Source of the DNA: Pseudomonas wenzhouensis
Lineage (GTDB): Bacteria > Pseudomonadota > Gammaproteobacteria > Pseudomonadales > Pseudomonadaceae
Assembly: GCF_021029445.1 (NCBI RefSeq)
Contig: NZ_CP072610.1
Coordinates: 2,232,001-2,296,000, forward strand
Direction: 5' to 3'
Length of the DNA stretch: 64,000 nt
The translations under genes were made by a program, and so were the position numbers. Numbering within the stretch: position 1 is the stretch's first letter; each line of letters starts with the position of its first letter. Shown in pieces: positions 21,484 through 30,542 of the stretch. Below the pieces are notes generated by a model. That model ran no database searches. It saw only the letters and a list, made by a program, of their open reading frames with translations, and was not told the origin of the DNA.

Positions 21484-22605
21484 ATGCAACAGCAGCCTTC
21501 CGCATTGCCTGCCCGTACCACCCTGGTGGTCATGGGGGTCAGTGGCTCCGGTAAGAGCGAGATCAGTCAGGCGGTTGCAGCTGCCCTGGGCTGGCGCCAT
21601 ATCGAAGCCGATCATTTTCATCCTGCCGAAAACGTCGAACGCATGCGCGCCGGCATTGCCCTGAGTGATGAAGACCGCCGTCACTGGCTGGACGCACTGT
21701 GCGAGCAGATGCTGGCCGCGCAGGCCGCCGGCGAGTGCTTCGTGCTGGCCTGTTCGGCGCTCAAGCGTGCCTACCGTGAGCGCCTGCGTCAGGCGATTCC
21801 CGGCCTGCAGTTCGTGCACCTGAATATCGACCACGCCACTGCGGTGCAGCGTGTCGGTGCTCGGCCCGGACATTTCATGCCGATCTCCCTGGTCGATAGC
21901 CAGTTCGCCACGCTCGAAAGCCCGGCGGGCGAGCCGTATGTGCGTGTGGTCGATGCACTGCAACCGGTACAGGCGCTGGTGGACGATATCCAGGCATGGG
22001 TGCGCCGCGATGCCTCGGAGGCGGTTTCCAGCGGCGCTCAGGATATTTTCGATAGCGAAATTGATAGCGCTAACCAGGCAGCCCAGCTAGGCGCCGAACC
22101 GATCTATGAGGGTCGCATCGCGCGCATGTTCGATCGCCTGACCGACGACCTGATGGCGGTGCTGATGGCGTTCATGGTGGTGGCCGTGTTCACCAATGTG
22201 GTGCTGCGCTATGTGTTCGGCACCGGCTGGCCGGGTGCCGAGGAGCTATCGCGCCTGGCCTTCGTCTGGCTGGTGTTCGTCGGCGTGGCCTCCAGCATGC
22301 GCCGTGGCGAGCTGATGACCTTCCGCATGATTCGCGACCGCTTCCCGCTGCTGGCGCAACGGCTGGTGGATTCGCTGAGCTGGCTGCTGGTTGCCGGCGC
22401 CAGTCTGCTCTCGGCCCTGGGTGCCTGGCATCAGGTGCAGTTCGGCTGGGGCAACGTCAGTACGGTGGTTGGTTACCCCGTGGTGCTGGCCATGTTGCCG
22501 GTATTGGCGAGCATGCTGGTGCTGGCGATTCTGGCGGTGGTGCAGTTGGTCAATCTCTGGCGGCGTGCGCCACAGGTAACGCTGACCCAGGCGCACGTCG
22601 AATGA
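21484..22605 (+). CDS. Gluconokinase fused to TRAP transporter small permease (GntK-DctQ)
   Basis: One uninterrupted frame of 373 residues joins two enzymes normally made separately. Residues 10-172 are a GntK-type gluconokinase: P-loop GVSGSGKS near 18, EADHFHPAENVERM, ACSALKRAYRERLR and LARPGHFMP-like RPGHFMPISLVDSQF. Residues 173-205 are a polar linker. Residues 206-373 are a DctQ small permease with four predicted membrane helices (VLMAFMVVAVFTNVVLRYVFG; LAFVWLVFVGVASSM; LSWLLVAGASLLSALG; VVLAMLPVLASMLVLAI). The ATG at 21484 with GGAG upstream is preferred over 21448. An internal ATG at 22127 could give a separate DctQ, so expression as one or two proteins is open. Confidence 0.85.
   Translation: MQQQPSALPARTTLVVMGVSGSGKSEISQAVAAALGWRHIEADHFHPAENVERMRAGIALSDEDRRHWLDALCEQMLAAQAAGECFVLACSALKRAYRERLRQAIPGLQFVHLNIDHATAVQRVGARPGHFMPISLVDSQFATLESPAGEPYVRVVDALQPVQALVDDIQAWVRRDASEAVSSGAQDIFDSEIDSANQAAQLGAEPIYEGRIARMFDRLTDDLMAVLMAFMVVAVFTNVVLRYVFGTGWPGAEELSRLAFVWLVFVGVASSMRRGELMTFRMIRDRFPLLAQRLVDSLSWLLVAGASLLSALGAWHQVQFGWGNVSTVVGYPVVLAMLPVLASMLVLAILAVVQLVNLWRRAPQVTLTQAHVE
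22063..22074. promoter_or_regulatory. Second GntR-type operator, inside the GntK-DctQ linker
   Basis: This is an exact copy of the 12-mer at 21422-21433, encoding part of the linker (about residues 194-197) just upstream of the DctQ part. It looks like the old intergenic operator of the transporter genes captured in the fusion. Confidence 0.65.
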
Positions 22606-22654
22606 TGCTGGCCCAATTCCAACAAGACGGGCACTGCCCACCGAGGACCTGCCG

Positions 22655-23932
22655 ATGACTGTCGCGGTATTTCTCTCCTCCCTGCTGGGGTTCATGGCCT
22701 TTGGCATGCCCATAGCGTTCGCCCTGATCCTCACGGCGGCCGTGCTGATGTGGTACCTGGATTTCTGGGACGTACAGTTGCTGGCGCAGAACCTGCTCGC
22801 CGGGGCCGACAGTTTCCCGCTGCTGGCGGTGCCGTTCTTCATCCTGGCTGGTGAGCTGATGAACGCCGGCGGCATTTCCCGGCGCATCATCGCCATGGCC
22901 CAGGCGTACTTCGGCCACCTGCGTGGCGGTCTGGGCTACGTTGCCATTGCGGCCGCCGTGCTGCTGGCCAGCATGTCCGGCTCGGCCCTGGCCGATACCG
23001 CGGCACTGGCCACCTTGCTGTTGCCGATGATGCGTCAGCGCGGTTATCCGGTGCATTCCTCGGCGGGCCTGGTAGCCGCTGGCGGCATCATCGCGCCGAT
23101 CATTCCGCCGTCGATGCCGTTCGTGATCTATGGCGTGGTCACCAACACCTCCATCAGCCAGCTGTTCATGGCCGGCCTGGTGCCGGGATTGATCATGGGC
23201 GCCGGCCTGATCGTTGCCTGGACGCTGATCGCTCGCGGTTTCACCGAGCCAACGCCACCCAAGGCCAGCGCCGCCGAGCGTCGCCGCGTGCTGATCGACG
23301 GCGCCGCTGCCCTGATGCTGCCGGTGATCATCGTTGGCGGTCTGCGCTTCGGGATCTTCACGCCCACCGAGGCCGCCGTGGTAGCCGCCATGTACGCGCT
23401 GGCCGTGTCCACCTTGCTCTACCGCGAGCTGAGCTGGAGCGACCTGATGGAGACCCTGACCCGTGCCAGTCGCACCACGGCGTCGGTGATGTTCCTGTGC
23501 GCCGCGGCCACGGTCTCGGCCTACATGATTACCCTGGCGCAGTTGCCGGACGAAATCGGCGCCATGCTCGGGCCGCTGGCCGAGCACCCCAAACTGCTGG
23601 TACTGGCGATCATGCTGCTGATGATCGCAGTGGGCATGGTGCTCGACCTGACGCCGACCATCCTGATTCTGGCGCCAGTGCTGGCGCCCATCGCGATCAA
23701 GGCCGGCGTCGATCCGGTGTACTTCGGCGTGATGTTCGTGCTGATCGGCTCCATCGGCCTGATCACGCCGCCTGTGGGCACCGTGCTTAACGTCGTCGGC
23801 GGTATCGGCAAGTTGCGCATGGAGGTGCTGGTACGCGGCGTCATGCCGTTCTTCCTGATTTACCTGATCATCGTCGCGTTGCTGGTGGCGTTCCCGTCCA
23901 TCGTCACCGTGCCGCTGGCCTGGCTGCGCTGA
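22655..23932 (+). CDS. TRAP transporter large permease (DctM)
   Basis: This 425-residue integral membrane protein is of the DctM type, about 12 helices, and is the ion-coupled channel subunit of a tripartite TRAP importer. Characteristic segments are LLAVPFFILAGELMNAGGISRRI, MSGSALADTAALATLLLPMM, GGIIAPIIPPSMPFVIYGVVTN and LIGLITPPVGTVLNVV-like GSIGLITPPVGTVLNVV. It lies 49 bp after the gntK-dctQ fusion with GAGGA before ATG 22655. With the kinase beside it, gluconate or a related sugar acid is the probable substrate. Confidence 0.93.
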   Translation: MTVAVFLSSLLGFMAFGMPIAFALILTAAVLMWYLDFWDVQLLAQNLLAGADSFPLLAVPFFILAGELMNAGGISRRIIAMAQAYFGHLRGGLGYVAIAAAVLLASMSGSALADTAALATLLLPMMRQRGYPVHSSAGLVAAGGIIAPIIPPSMPFVIYGVVTNTSISQLFMAGLVPGLIMGAGLIVAWTLIARGFTEPTPPKASAAERRRVLIDGAAALMLPVIIVGGLRFGIFTPTEAAVVAAMYALAVSTLLYRELSWSDLMETLTRASRTTASVMFLCAAATVSAYMITLAQLPDEIGAMLGPLAEHPKLLVLAIMLLMIAVGMVLDLTPTILILAPVLAPIAIKAGVDPVYFGVMFVLIGSIGLITPPVGTVLNVVGGIGKLRMEVLVRGVMPFFLIYLIIVALLVAFPSIVTVPLAWLR

Positions 23933-23989
23933 GTTGACCTGACGGCGTTGGCGCGCCGACATCATTCACAACAATAAGAGGTAGACCCG

Positions 23990-25003
23990 ATGAAACGTCC
24001 ACTGCTCGCCATCCTCACCGCTGCCATGCTGTGCAGCCCGCTCGCCAGCTTCACCGCCCATGCCGATGACGTGCGTTCGCGCATGATCCGTTTCGGTTAC
24101 GGCCTCAACGAAAACAGCAACCAGGGCCGTGCGGCCAAACTCTTCGCCGAAGAGGTGGCCAAGGCCTCCGACGGCAAACTCAAGGTGCGCACCTTCGGCG
24201 CCGCCAGCCTGGGCTCCGACGATCAGATGCAGAGCGCGCTGATCGGTGGCGCGCAGGAAATGATGGTCGGCTCTACCGCCACCCTGGTCGGCATCACCAA
24301 GGAGATGGCGGTGTGGGACACGCCATTCCTGTTTAGCAGTGCCGAGCAGGCCGATGCCGTGCTCGACGGCCCGGTGGGTCGCCAGGTGATGGACAAGCTG
24401 GAGGAGAAGGGCCTGGTCGGGCTGGTGTACTGGGAAAACGGCTTTCGCAACCTGACCAACAACACGCGGCCGATCAGCAAGCTGGAGGATTTCTCCGGCG
24501 TCAAACTGCGCGTGATGCCCAACCCGGTATTCCTCGAAACCTTCAAACTGATGGGTGCCAATGCCGTGCCGCTGCCGTTCTCCGAGCTGTTCACCGCGCT
24601 GGAGACCAAGGCCGTCGACGGCCAGGAGAACCCGTTCAACACCATCCTCTCCTCGAAGTTCTACGAGGTGCAGAAGTACCTGACCGTGACCAACCACGTG
24701 TACAGCCCGTGGATCGTCACCGTGTCCAAACGCTGGTGGGATGGCCTGTCGCAGACCGAGCAGAACATTCTCATGGAAGCCGCGAAGAAGGCGCGTGACT
24801 TCGAGCGTCAGGACACCCGTGAGGAAGCCGCCCGTGCGTTGGCCGAGCTGAAAGACAAGGGCATGCAGATCAACGAAGTGGCGCCGGCCGAAGTACAGCG
24901 CATGCGCGAGCAGGCCGCACCGGCGATCCAGAAGGTCGTCGATACAGTCGGCCAGCAGCTGTTCGATCAAGTGCAGGCTGAAGCCGAGAAGGCTGCTTTG
25001 TAA
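23990..25003 (+). CDS. TRAP transporter periplasmic binding protein (DctP)
   Basis: This 337-residue binding protein has a clear signal peptide cut after SFTAHA. The DctP fold shows in YGLNENSNQGRAAKLFAEEV, the substrate-carboxylate Arg region VKLRVMPNPVFLETFKLMGANAVPLPFSELFTALETKAVDGQENPF (in consecutive segments), and the final helix. It delivers the ligand to the DctQM membrane unit encoded upstream, 57 bp away, with AAGAGG before the start. Confidence 0.93.
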   Translation: MKRPLLAILTAAMLCSPLASFTAHADDVRSRMIRFGYGLNENSNQGRAAKLFAEEVAKASDGKLKVRTFGAASLGSDDQMQSALIGGAQEMMVGSTATLVGITKEMAVWDTPFLFSSAEQADAVLDGPVGRQVMDKLEEKGLVGLVYWENGFRNLTNNTRPISKLEDFSGVKLRVMPNPVFLETFKLMGANAVPLPFSELFTALETKAVDGQENPFNTILSSKFYEVQKYLTVTNHVYSPWIVTVSKRWWDGLSQTEQNILMEAAKKARDFERQDTREEAARALAELKDKGMQINEVAPAEVQRMREQAAPAIQKVVDTVGQQLFDQVQAEAEKAAL

Positions 25004-25077
25004 GGACTTGCCCAGGCTCAGGCTGAGTAGCATATAGCCGAACCTGGGCAGGTTCGCAGTTTCGCGGGGCACGCAGG

Positions 25078-25108
25078 TGGTAACGCTCCTTGCATGGTGG
25101 CGTTACCC
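25078..25108. other. Inverted repeat between dctP and the regulator gene
   Basis: A perfect 8-bp stem GGTAACGC/GCGTTACC with a 14-base loop lies about 80 bp before the LacI-type gene. Another 8-bp stem, TGCCCAGG/CCTGGGCA, lies just after dctP. There is no T-run. They could be weak terminators or an operator; neither carries the TAGCGCTA core. Confidence 0.35.
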
Positions 25109-25181
25109 CGGGCGGCGTGTCCCGCGCTTTATTCAACGGCAGGGCTGGTAGAATCGGCCGCTGATCAACAATGGAGGCGCT

Positions 25182-26201
25182 ATGACTCAACGCCGTCGCC
25201 GCTCTGCCGAACGCGTCACCCTGTCCGACGTGGCCAAGGCTGCGGGTTGCTCGCTGATGTCTGCTTCGCGCGCGTTGTCGCAGCCGGGGCGGGTCTCCGA
25301 TGCGCTGCGCGAGCAGGTGATGCGCGCTGCGCAGGCGCTGGGCTATGTGCCCAACCCGGCGGCGCGGGCACTGGCCAGTTCGCGCTCGAACCTGGTGGCG
25401 GTGGTGATTCCGTCGCTGTCGAACTCGGTGTTCGTCGATACCGTTGAGGCGATCCAGCGGGTACTGATGCCGGCCGGTTTCGAGATGATGATTGGCGTCA
25501 GCCACTATCGGGTCGAGGAAGATGAGCGTCTGCTGCGCTCCTACCTGGCGCACCAGCCTGCAGGCCTTCTGGTCACCGGCTTCGAGCGCAGCGATGCAGC
25601 GCGGGAAATACTCGGCGCCAGCACCTGCCCGCTGGTGACGCTGATGGAACTGAGTGAAGAGCCGGAAGAGTATTGCGTCGGCTTCTCGCAGATCGAAGCC
25701 GGTGCGGCCATGACCCGTGCCCTGGTACAGCGTGGCTATCGGCATATTGCCTTCGCCGCAGCCCAGCTCGATCCGCGTACCTTGCAGCGCGCCGAGGGAT
25801 ATCGCCAGGTGATGCGTCAGCTGGATCGCCATGACCCGGCGTTGGAGTTGCTGACGCCGCAGTTGTCATCCATTGGCCTGGGCGCCGAGCTGCTCGATCG
25901 CCTGCTGGCGCAGCAGCCGCAGATCGATGCAGTGTTTTTCAATAACGACGACCTGGCTATGGGCGCGTTGTTCCGGGCGCGGCAGCTGGGTCTGGATGTG
26001 CCAGGGCGCCTGGCCGTCGCCGGCTTTAACGACCTGCCGGCAGCGGCCTGGATGCATCCGGCCCTGAGCACGGTGCGTACCACGCGCGGCCGTATCGGTG
26101 AGCTGGCGGCCAACATGCTGCTGGCCCTGATGCGTGGTGACCCCCCCGAGCAGCACTGCATCGACGTTGGCTTCGAACTGGTGATGCGCGACAGCGCCTG
26201 A
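25182..26201 (+). CDS. gntR: LacI-family gluconate repressor (GntR type)
   Basis: This 339-residue LacI/GalR regulator has an N-terminal helix-turn-helix and hinge (VTLSDVAKAAGCSLMSASRALSQPGRVS, ending ALASSRSN) and a periplasmic-binding-like effector domain (VFVDTVEAIQRVLMPAGFEMMIG; FNDLPAAAWMHPALSTVRT). Its place after the gluconokinase-TRAP genes and the two TAGCGCTA operators support a role as the gluconate-responsive repressor of this locus. The family makes the role likely; the effector is inferred. Confidence 0.88.
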   Translation: MTQRRRRSAERVTLSDVAKAAGCSLMSASRALSQPGRVSDALREQVMRAAQALGYVPNPAARALASSRSNLVAVVIPSLSNSVFVDTVEAIQRVLMPAGFEMMIGVSHYRVEEDERLLRSYLAHQPAGLLVTGFERSDAAREILGASTCPLVTLMELSEEPEEYCVGFSQIEAGAAMTRALVQRGYRHIAFAAAQLDPRTLQRAEGYRQVMRQLDRHDPALELLTPQLSSIGLGAELLDRLLAQQPQIDAVFFNNDDLAMGALFRARQLGLDVPGRLAVAGFNDLPAAAWMHPALSTVRTTRGRIGELAANMLLALMRGDPPEQHCIDVGFELVMRDSA

Positions 26202-26274
26202 GCCAGACGAACGCTTGCCCTCAGCCGCGCCTGCACGCTGCATGCAACAGAGCCGAGCTGGCGCGGGGCGTACC

Positions 26275-26304
26275 TTGACAGTGCGTCGTAGGCTTCTCTA
26301 GGAT
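26275..26304 (+). promoter_or_regulatory. Sigma-70 promoter of the 26.4-kb small gene
   Basis: A perfect -35 box TTGACA (26275-26280) is followed at 18 bp by TAGGAT (26299-26304). Transcription should start near 26311, leaving a leader of about 130 bases before the ATG at 26443. Confidence 0.6.
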
Positions 26305-26307
26305 GCG

Positions 26308-26442
26308 CCCTGCGCCGATTTAAACAGCTACTTGCGGGGCGCCACAGGGTGTTGTCATCGATGCCTGAAATTCCGCTAAAGCGCTGGTTCGGTGTCGCCT
26401 CTCACCGCTGCCCAGCGGGATTTTCGAGGCGGAGACTTGAGC
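26308..26442 (+). other. Structured mRNA leader, possible cis-regulatory RNA
   Basis: The predicted leader folds at once. CCCTG (26308-26312) pairs with CAGGG near 26351, and inside it GCGCC pairs with GGCGC around an A-rich loop. Further on are CGCT/AGCG and a CCGCTG/CAGCGG stem close to the ribosome site GGAG. I do not recognise it as a known riboswitch. It could also be a small RNA that ends before the ORF. Confidence 0.35.
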
Positions 26443-26751
26443 ATGATCTGTCCCCAACCCCCTATTCGTCTGGCCCCCATCACCTCTGGGCTGCTGCTGC
26501 GCAATCCGCGCGTGCTGCTCGCTGGCAGCCATCAACCCACCTTGTTGCGTTATCTCGAAGGCTGGCCCAAGCGTTGGGGCGGGCAACGTGCCTTCCGTAT
26601 CCAGTTCGTGCAGAACGGCGAGTCACTGAGCCGCTTCGCGCGCGACAGTTTCGACCTGGCGGTGATCCAGGCGCCCTGCGCTGATGATGTGGCGCACACT
26701 GTCGCCGAGTTGGTGCGGGTAGCGCGCCAGGGCCTGATAACCCGACGCTAG
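26443..26751 (+). CDS. Small methyltransferase-like protein of unknown function
   Basis: This 102-residue protein is probably conserved in Pseudomonas. The first half holds VLLAGSHQPTLLRYL, like a damaged SAM-binding motif I. The end, FDLAVIQAPCADDVAHTVAELVRVARQGLI, resembles motifs IV-V of class I methyltransferases. The core between them is missing, so catalysis is doubtful. It converges on greB. From memory, an unnamed gene lies next to greB in P. aeruginosa too. GGAG lies 10 bases before ATG 26443. Function unknown. Confidence 0.7.
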   Translation: MICPQPPIRLAPITSGLLLRNPRVLLAGSHQPTLLRYLEGWPKRWGGQRAFRIQFVQNGESLSRFARDSFDLAVIQAPCADDVAHTVAELVRVARQGLITRR

Positions 26752-26791
26752 CTGGCGCTTGAGTGCCCTTGCAATCGCGCCCCGAAAACGC

Positions 26792-27289
26792 TCAGGGATA
26801 GTCGATTGCGACGATATAGCAGGTCTTCTCGCCACTGGGGCTGTGCACCAGTACCTCGGCGTCCAGTTCCTTGCCGAGCAGTGCGCGGGCCAGCGGTGAG
26901 TCGATGCTGATCAGCCCCTGTTTCAGATCCAGCTCATCCGGGCCGACGATGCGGTAGCGCGCTTGTTCGCCGTTGTCGTCCTCGATGGTGACCCAGGCGC
27001 CGAAGTACACCTTGTTCGGATCGGACGGCTTGTCGCTGACGACCTTGAGTTTCTCCAGGCGTTTGCTGAGAAAGCGTACGCGGCTGTCGATCTCGCGCAG
27101 CATCTTCTTGCCGTAGGTGTATTCGGCATTTTCCGAACGGTCGCCCTGGGCCGCCGCTTCGCTGACCGACTGCGTCACCTGCGGCCTGCGCACATGCCAC
27201 AGCTCGTGCAGCTCGGCGCGCAGGCGCGCGTCGCCTTCAGGCGTGATCAAGGGGGTACCGGCAGGGCGAGGAGGGCGATAGCGGCTCAT
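26792..27289 (-). CDS. greB: Transcript cleavage factor GreB
   Basis: This 165-residue protein has the GreA/GreB build: an N-terminal coiled-coil (residues 15-85, with the catalytic acidic tip in [20 protein letters not shown]) and a C-terminal FKBP-like domain ([46 protein letters not shown]). It inserts in the RNA polymerase secondary channel and rescues backtracked complexes. GreB rather than GreA is indicated by the basic patch and by the length. No strong ribosome site is seen. Confidence 0.95.
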   Translation of the reverse strand: MSRYRPPRPAGTPLITPEGDARLRAELHELWHVRRPQVTQSVSEAAAQGDRSENAEYTYGKKMLREIDSRVRFLSKRLEKLKVVSDKPSDPNKVYFGAWVTIEDDNGEQARYRIVGPDELDLKQGLISIDSPLARALLGKELDAEVLVHSPSGEKTCYIVAIDYP

Positions 27290-27343
27290 GGTGGCTCTGA
27301 ACGATGAAAGGGGCGCCAGTCTAGCAAACCCCTTCCGTCAAAC

Positions 27344-29848
27344 TCAGCCTTCGCGCAATACGCTCAATGGGCTGGCATTCAGTGCACGGCGGGTACCGAG
27401 TACGCCAGCCAGCCCGACCAGCAATGCGCCGATCAGCGGCAGCACCAGCAGCCAGGGATGAGGCTGCCAGTTCATGTCGAAGGCATAGCGGTAGAGCAGG
27501 AAACTGACCAGTTCGCAGCCCAGCGCGGCAAGCAGGCCGGCGGCTGCGCCAAGCAGGCCGAATTCGGCGCGACGGGCGCTGATCAGCAACGCGCGTTCGG
27601 CGCCCAGTGCGCGCAGCAATGCACCCTGGCGAATGCGCTCGTCCAGCGTGGCTTGCAGCCCGGCCAACAGAACGGTGATGCCGGCGGCGAGCACGAACAA
27701 CAGCACGTATTCGATGGCCAGGGTGACCTGGGCGAGGATGCTGCGCAGCTGCGCCAGCAGTGCGTCGACCTGCAGCAGGGTGACACTGGGGAAGGCGCGG
27801 CTGAGGCTGACCAGTTCCACGTCCTTGCCGGGGGGCAGGTAGAAGCTGGTCAGGTAGGTGGCAGGCAGATCCTGCAGGGTTTGTGGCTCGAAGATCATGA
27901 AGAAGTTGGGTTGGAAGCTGTCCCAGTCCACCTGGCGCAGGCTGGTGACCTGCGCTTCGCGTTCGATGCCACCGACGTTGAAGCGCAGGCGGTCACCGAG
28001 CTTCAGTTGCAGGCTTTCGGCTAGTTCGGCTTCGACGGAGACACCGGGCAGGTCAGCGGCCGGTGCGGCGCCCCACCAACTGCCGGCGGTGATCAGGTTG
28101 TCCGCTGGTAGCTCCTCGGCCCAGGTCAGGCTGAGATCACGTTGCGTCGCGCGTTCACCGCGACTTTCCTTGCTCACCAGTTGGCGTACCGGCTCATCGT
28201 TGATCATGATCAGCCGGCCCGGCACCACCGGATACAGCGGCGCCGGATGCGGTGACAGTTCGGCCAGGCGTGCGGCGAAGGCATCGCGCTCAGACGGCAG
28301 CACGTTGAGGGCGAAGTGGTTGGGCGCGTCCTCCGGCAACTGGTCCTGCCAGGTGTCGAGCAGCTCGCCGCGCAGCAGGGCGATCAGCGCCATGGCCAGC
28401 AGGATCAGGCCAAAAGCCAGCGACTGCCCGGCAGCAGCCAGCGGGTGACGCAGCAGTTGCCCCAGGCCCAGGCGCCAGGGTAGGGCGGCACGCTGCAGCA
28501 GGCGGCGCAGGCTCTGCAGGCCGAGCAACAGCAAACCACCGAGCAGCAAAGCGGCGAGCAGCCCGCCACCCAGCAGCGCCAGCGTCAGGCGCAGATCCAG
28601 GCTCAGGCGCCACATGATCAGGCCCAGTGCGATCAGCGCTGCACCATAGACCAGCCAGGAGCTGGCCGGTACCGGCAGCATATCGCGGCGTAAGACGCGT
28701 AATGGCGGTACGCGGCCCAGCGCAGCCAGCGGCGGTAGAGCAAAACCGGCCAGCGCCACCAGACCGGTGGCCATCCCGGCCAACGCGGGCCACAGGTCGG
28801 CGGGCGGCAGGTCGTCCGGGATCAGCCCGCGCAACAGATAGAAAAGAACGTGCTGCCCAGCCCAGCCGAGCAGGGCGCCAATCACGCAGGCGACTAGCCC
28901 GAGCAGTGTCAGTTGCAGGCCGAACAAGGCCAGTGCTTCACGCCGCGACAAGCCAAGGCAGCGCAGCAGGGCACTGGCATCGAAGCGCCGGGCAGCGAAG
29001 CGTGCCGCTGACAGGGCCACGGCGACACCGGCGAGTAACACGGCGGCCAGGCTGGCCAGGTTCAAATAACGTTCGGCGCGACTGAGGGCGCCGCCGACCT
29101 GGCGATTGCCGTCGCGCGCGTCATCCAGGCGCTGGTTGGGCTGCAGGCCGGCTTCGACTGCCTGACGGTAGGCCGCCAGGGCATTGGCGTCGCCGCGCCA
29201 GAGCTCACGAAATCGTACGCGGCTGCCGGGTTGTACCACCTCGGTCGCGGCCAGGTCATCCAGATGCATCAGCACGCGCGGTGTCAGGCTGTAGAAATCG
29301 CCGGCGGTGTCCGGGTCATAGGTCAAGACGCGGCTAAGGCGCAGGGGCCTGGCGCCTAGTTCCAGTTCATCACCGATGTTCAGGTTCAGCGCGGCCATCA
29401 GCCGTGCTTCGGCCCAGACTTCGCCCGGCCGTGGGCCGGATCCGGCTTCTTCCGGGGCATAGGGCTCGGTTGCACTGCGCAGCTCTCCGCGCAGCGGATA
29501 AGAGCTGTTGGCTGCCTTGACGCTGGCCAACTGAATGCCGCCCTGTGCCGCGACCACGCTGGAAAATTCCACGGCCTGAGCATGGTCGAGCCCCAGCTTG
29601 AGTCCTGCATCGATCTGCTCCTGGCTGGCGGGCGTGCTGCCGCTCAGGCGCAGGTCTGCAGCGAGAAATTCACTGGCGCGCAGCAGCATGGCGTCGTTCA
29701 GTCGTGCGCTGAAATAGCCGATGGCGCTGCTGGAGGCCACGGCCACCAGCAAGGCGAAGAACAGCACCCGCAACTCGCCGGCGCGGGCATCGCGCAGCAG
29801 TTGGCGGGCAGCGAGCGAAAACAGGCGAGACAGGGGCACGCGTTTCAT
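27344..29848 (-). CDS. ybbP: FtsX-like ABC transporter permease (YbbP type)
   Basis: This 834-residue protein has two FtsX/MacB-type permease domains, each with membrane helices flanking a large periplasmic domain, about ten helices in all. Recognisable parts are AARQLLRDARAGELRVLFFALLVAVASSSAIGYF at the N terminus, LAAVLLAGVAVALSAARFAARR, and the C-terminal LVLPLIGALLVGLAGVLGTRRALNASPLSVLR. It pairs with the ATPase encoded just upstream (TGATG stop/start overlap). The substrate is unknown; lipid or lipoprotein extrusion is proposed for relatives. Confidence 0.9.
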   Translation of the reverse strand: MKRVPLSRLFSLAARQLLRDARAGELRVLFFALLVAVASSSAIGYFSARLNDAMLLRASEFLAADLRLSGSTPASQEQIDAGLKLGLDHAQAVEFSSVVAAQGGIQLASVKAANSSYPLRGELRSATEPYAPEEAGSGPRPGEVWAEARLMAALNLNIGDELELGARPLRLSRVLTYDPDTAGDFYSLTPRVLMHLDDLAATEVVQPGSRVRFRELWRGDANALAAYRQAVEAGLQPNQRLDDARDGNRQVGGALSRAERYLNLASLAAVLLAGVAVALSAARFAARRFDASALLRCLGLSRREALALFGLQLTLLGLVACVIGALLGWAGQHVLFYLLRGLIPDDLPPADLWPALAGMATGLVALAGFALPPLAALGRVPPLRVLRRDMLPVPASSWLVYGAALIALGLIMWRLSLDLRLTLALLGGGLLAALLLGGLLLLGLQSLRRLLQRAALPWRLGLGQLLRHPLAAAGQSLAFGLILLAMALIALLRGELLDTWQDQLPEDAPNHFALNVLPSERDAFAARLAELSPHPAPLYPVVPGRLIMINDEPVRQLVSKESRGERATQRDLSLTWAEELPADNLITAGSWWGAAPAADLPGVSVEAELAESLQLKLGDRLRFNVGGIEREAQVTSLRQVDWDSFQPNFFMIFEPQTLQDLPATYLTSFYLPPGKDVELVSLSRAFPSVTLLQVDALLAQLRSILAQVTLAIEYVLLFVLAAGITVLLAGLQATLDERIRQGALLRALGAERALLISARRAEFGLLGAAAGLLAALGCELVSFLLYRYAFDMNWQPHPWLLVLPLIGALLVGLAGVLGTRRALNASPLSVLREG

Positions 29849-30531
29849 CAGGGCTCCACGCGATCGATCAGGTGCCCGGCTTCCAGGCGGATCAGGCGCT
29901 GGCAACGGTGCGCCAGGCGCTCGTCATGGGTGACCAGTACCAGCGTGGTACCGCGCTCCTGGTTGAGCTGAAAGAGCAGTTCGGTGATGCGCTCGCCGGT
30001 ATGGCTGTCGAGGTTGCCGGTGGGCTCGTCGGCGAACAACACGTCCGGCTCGGCGGCGAAGGCGCGGGCAATGGCCACACGCTGTTGTTCGCCACCGGAC
30101 AGCTGGCGTGGGTAGTGCGTCAGACGTTGACCGAGGCCAACCCGTTCGAGCAGGGCGCGGGCGCGCTGACGGGCATCGGCCTGACCTTCCAGCTCCAGCG
30201 GCAGCATGACGTTTTCCAGCGCAGTGAGGCTGTCGAGCAGTTGGAACGACTGGAAGACGAAGCCGACATGCTCGGCGCGCAGGCGTGCACGCTGGTCTTC
30301 ATCGAGTTCGCTGAGGTTCTTGCCGGCCAGCAATACAGCGCCGCCGCTGGGCAAGTCCAGGCCGGCGAGCAGGCCAAGCAGGGTGGATTTACCAGACCCT
30401 GAGGCGCCGACAATGGCCAGGCTGTCGCCTTTGTTCAGTTCCAGGTCGAGATCATGAAGGATGGTCAGTGCGCCTTCCGCGCTGTTGACCACTTTGCTAA
30501 GGTTCCGCGCAGCGAGAATGCTCGAAGTCAT
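29848..30531 (-). CDS. ybbA: ABC transporter ATP-binding protein (YbbA type)
   Basis: This 227-residue ATPase has Walker [16 protein letters not shown]-loop FVFQSFQLL, signature [16 protein letters not shown], Walker [13 protein letters not shown] and switch His in LVTHDERLA. It belongs to the LolD/MacB group. Its stop overlaps the permease start. Its ATG (30531) is 11 bp from the divergent tesA start, so each promoter must lie within the opposite gene. Confidence 0.95.
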   Translation of the reverse strand: MTSSILAARNLSKVVNSAEGALTILHDLDLELNKGDSLAIVGASGSGKSTLLGLLAGLDLPSGGAVLLAGKNLSELDEDQRARLRAEHVGFVFQSFQLLDSLTALENVMLPLELEGQADARQRARALLERVGLGQRLTHYPRQLSGGEQQRVAIARAFAAEPDVLFADEPTGNLDSHTGERITELLFQLNQERGTTLVLVTHDERLAHRCQRLIRLEAGHLIDRVEP

Positions 30532-30542
30532 GGAGATTCCAA

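Noticed and set aside
24998..25181. GntR operator before the LacI-type gene
   Set aside because: The inverted repeat there lacks the TAGCGCTA core shared by the two other sites.
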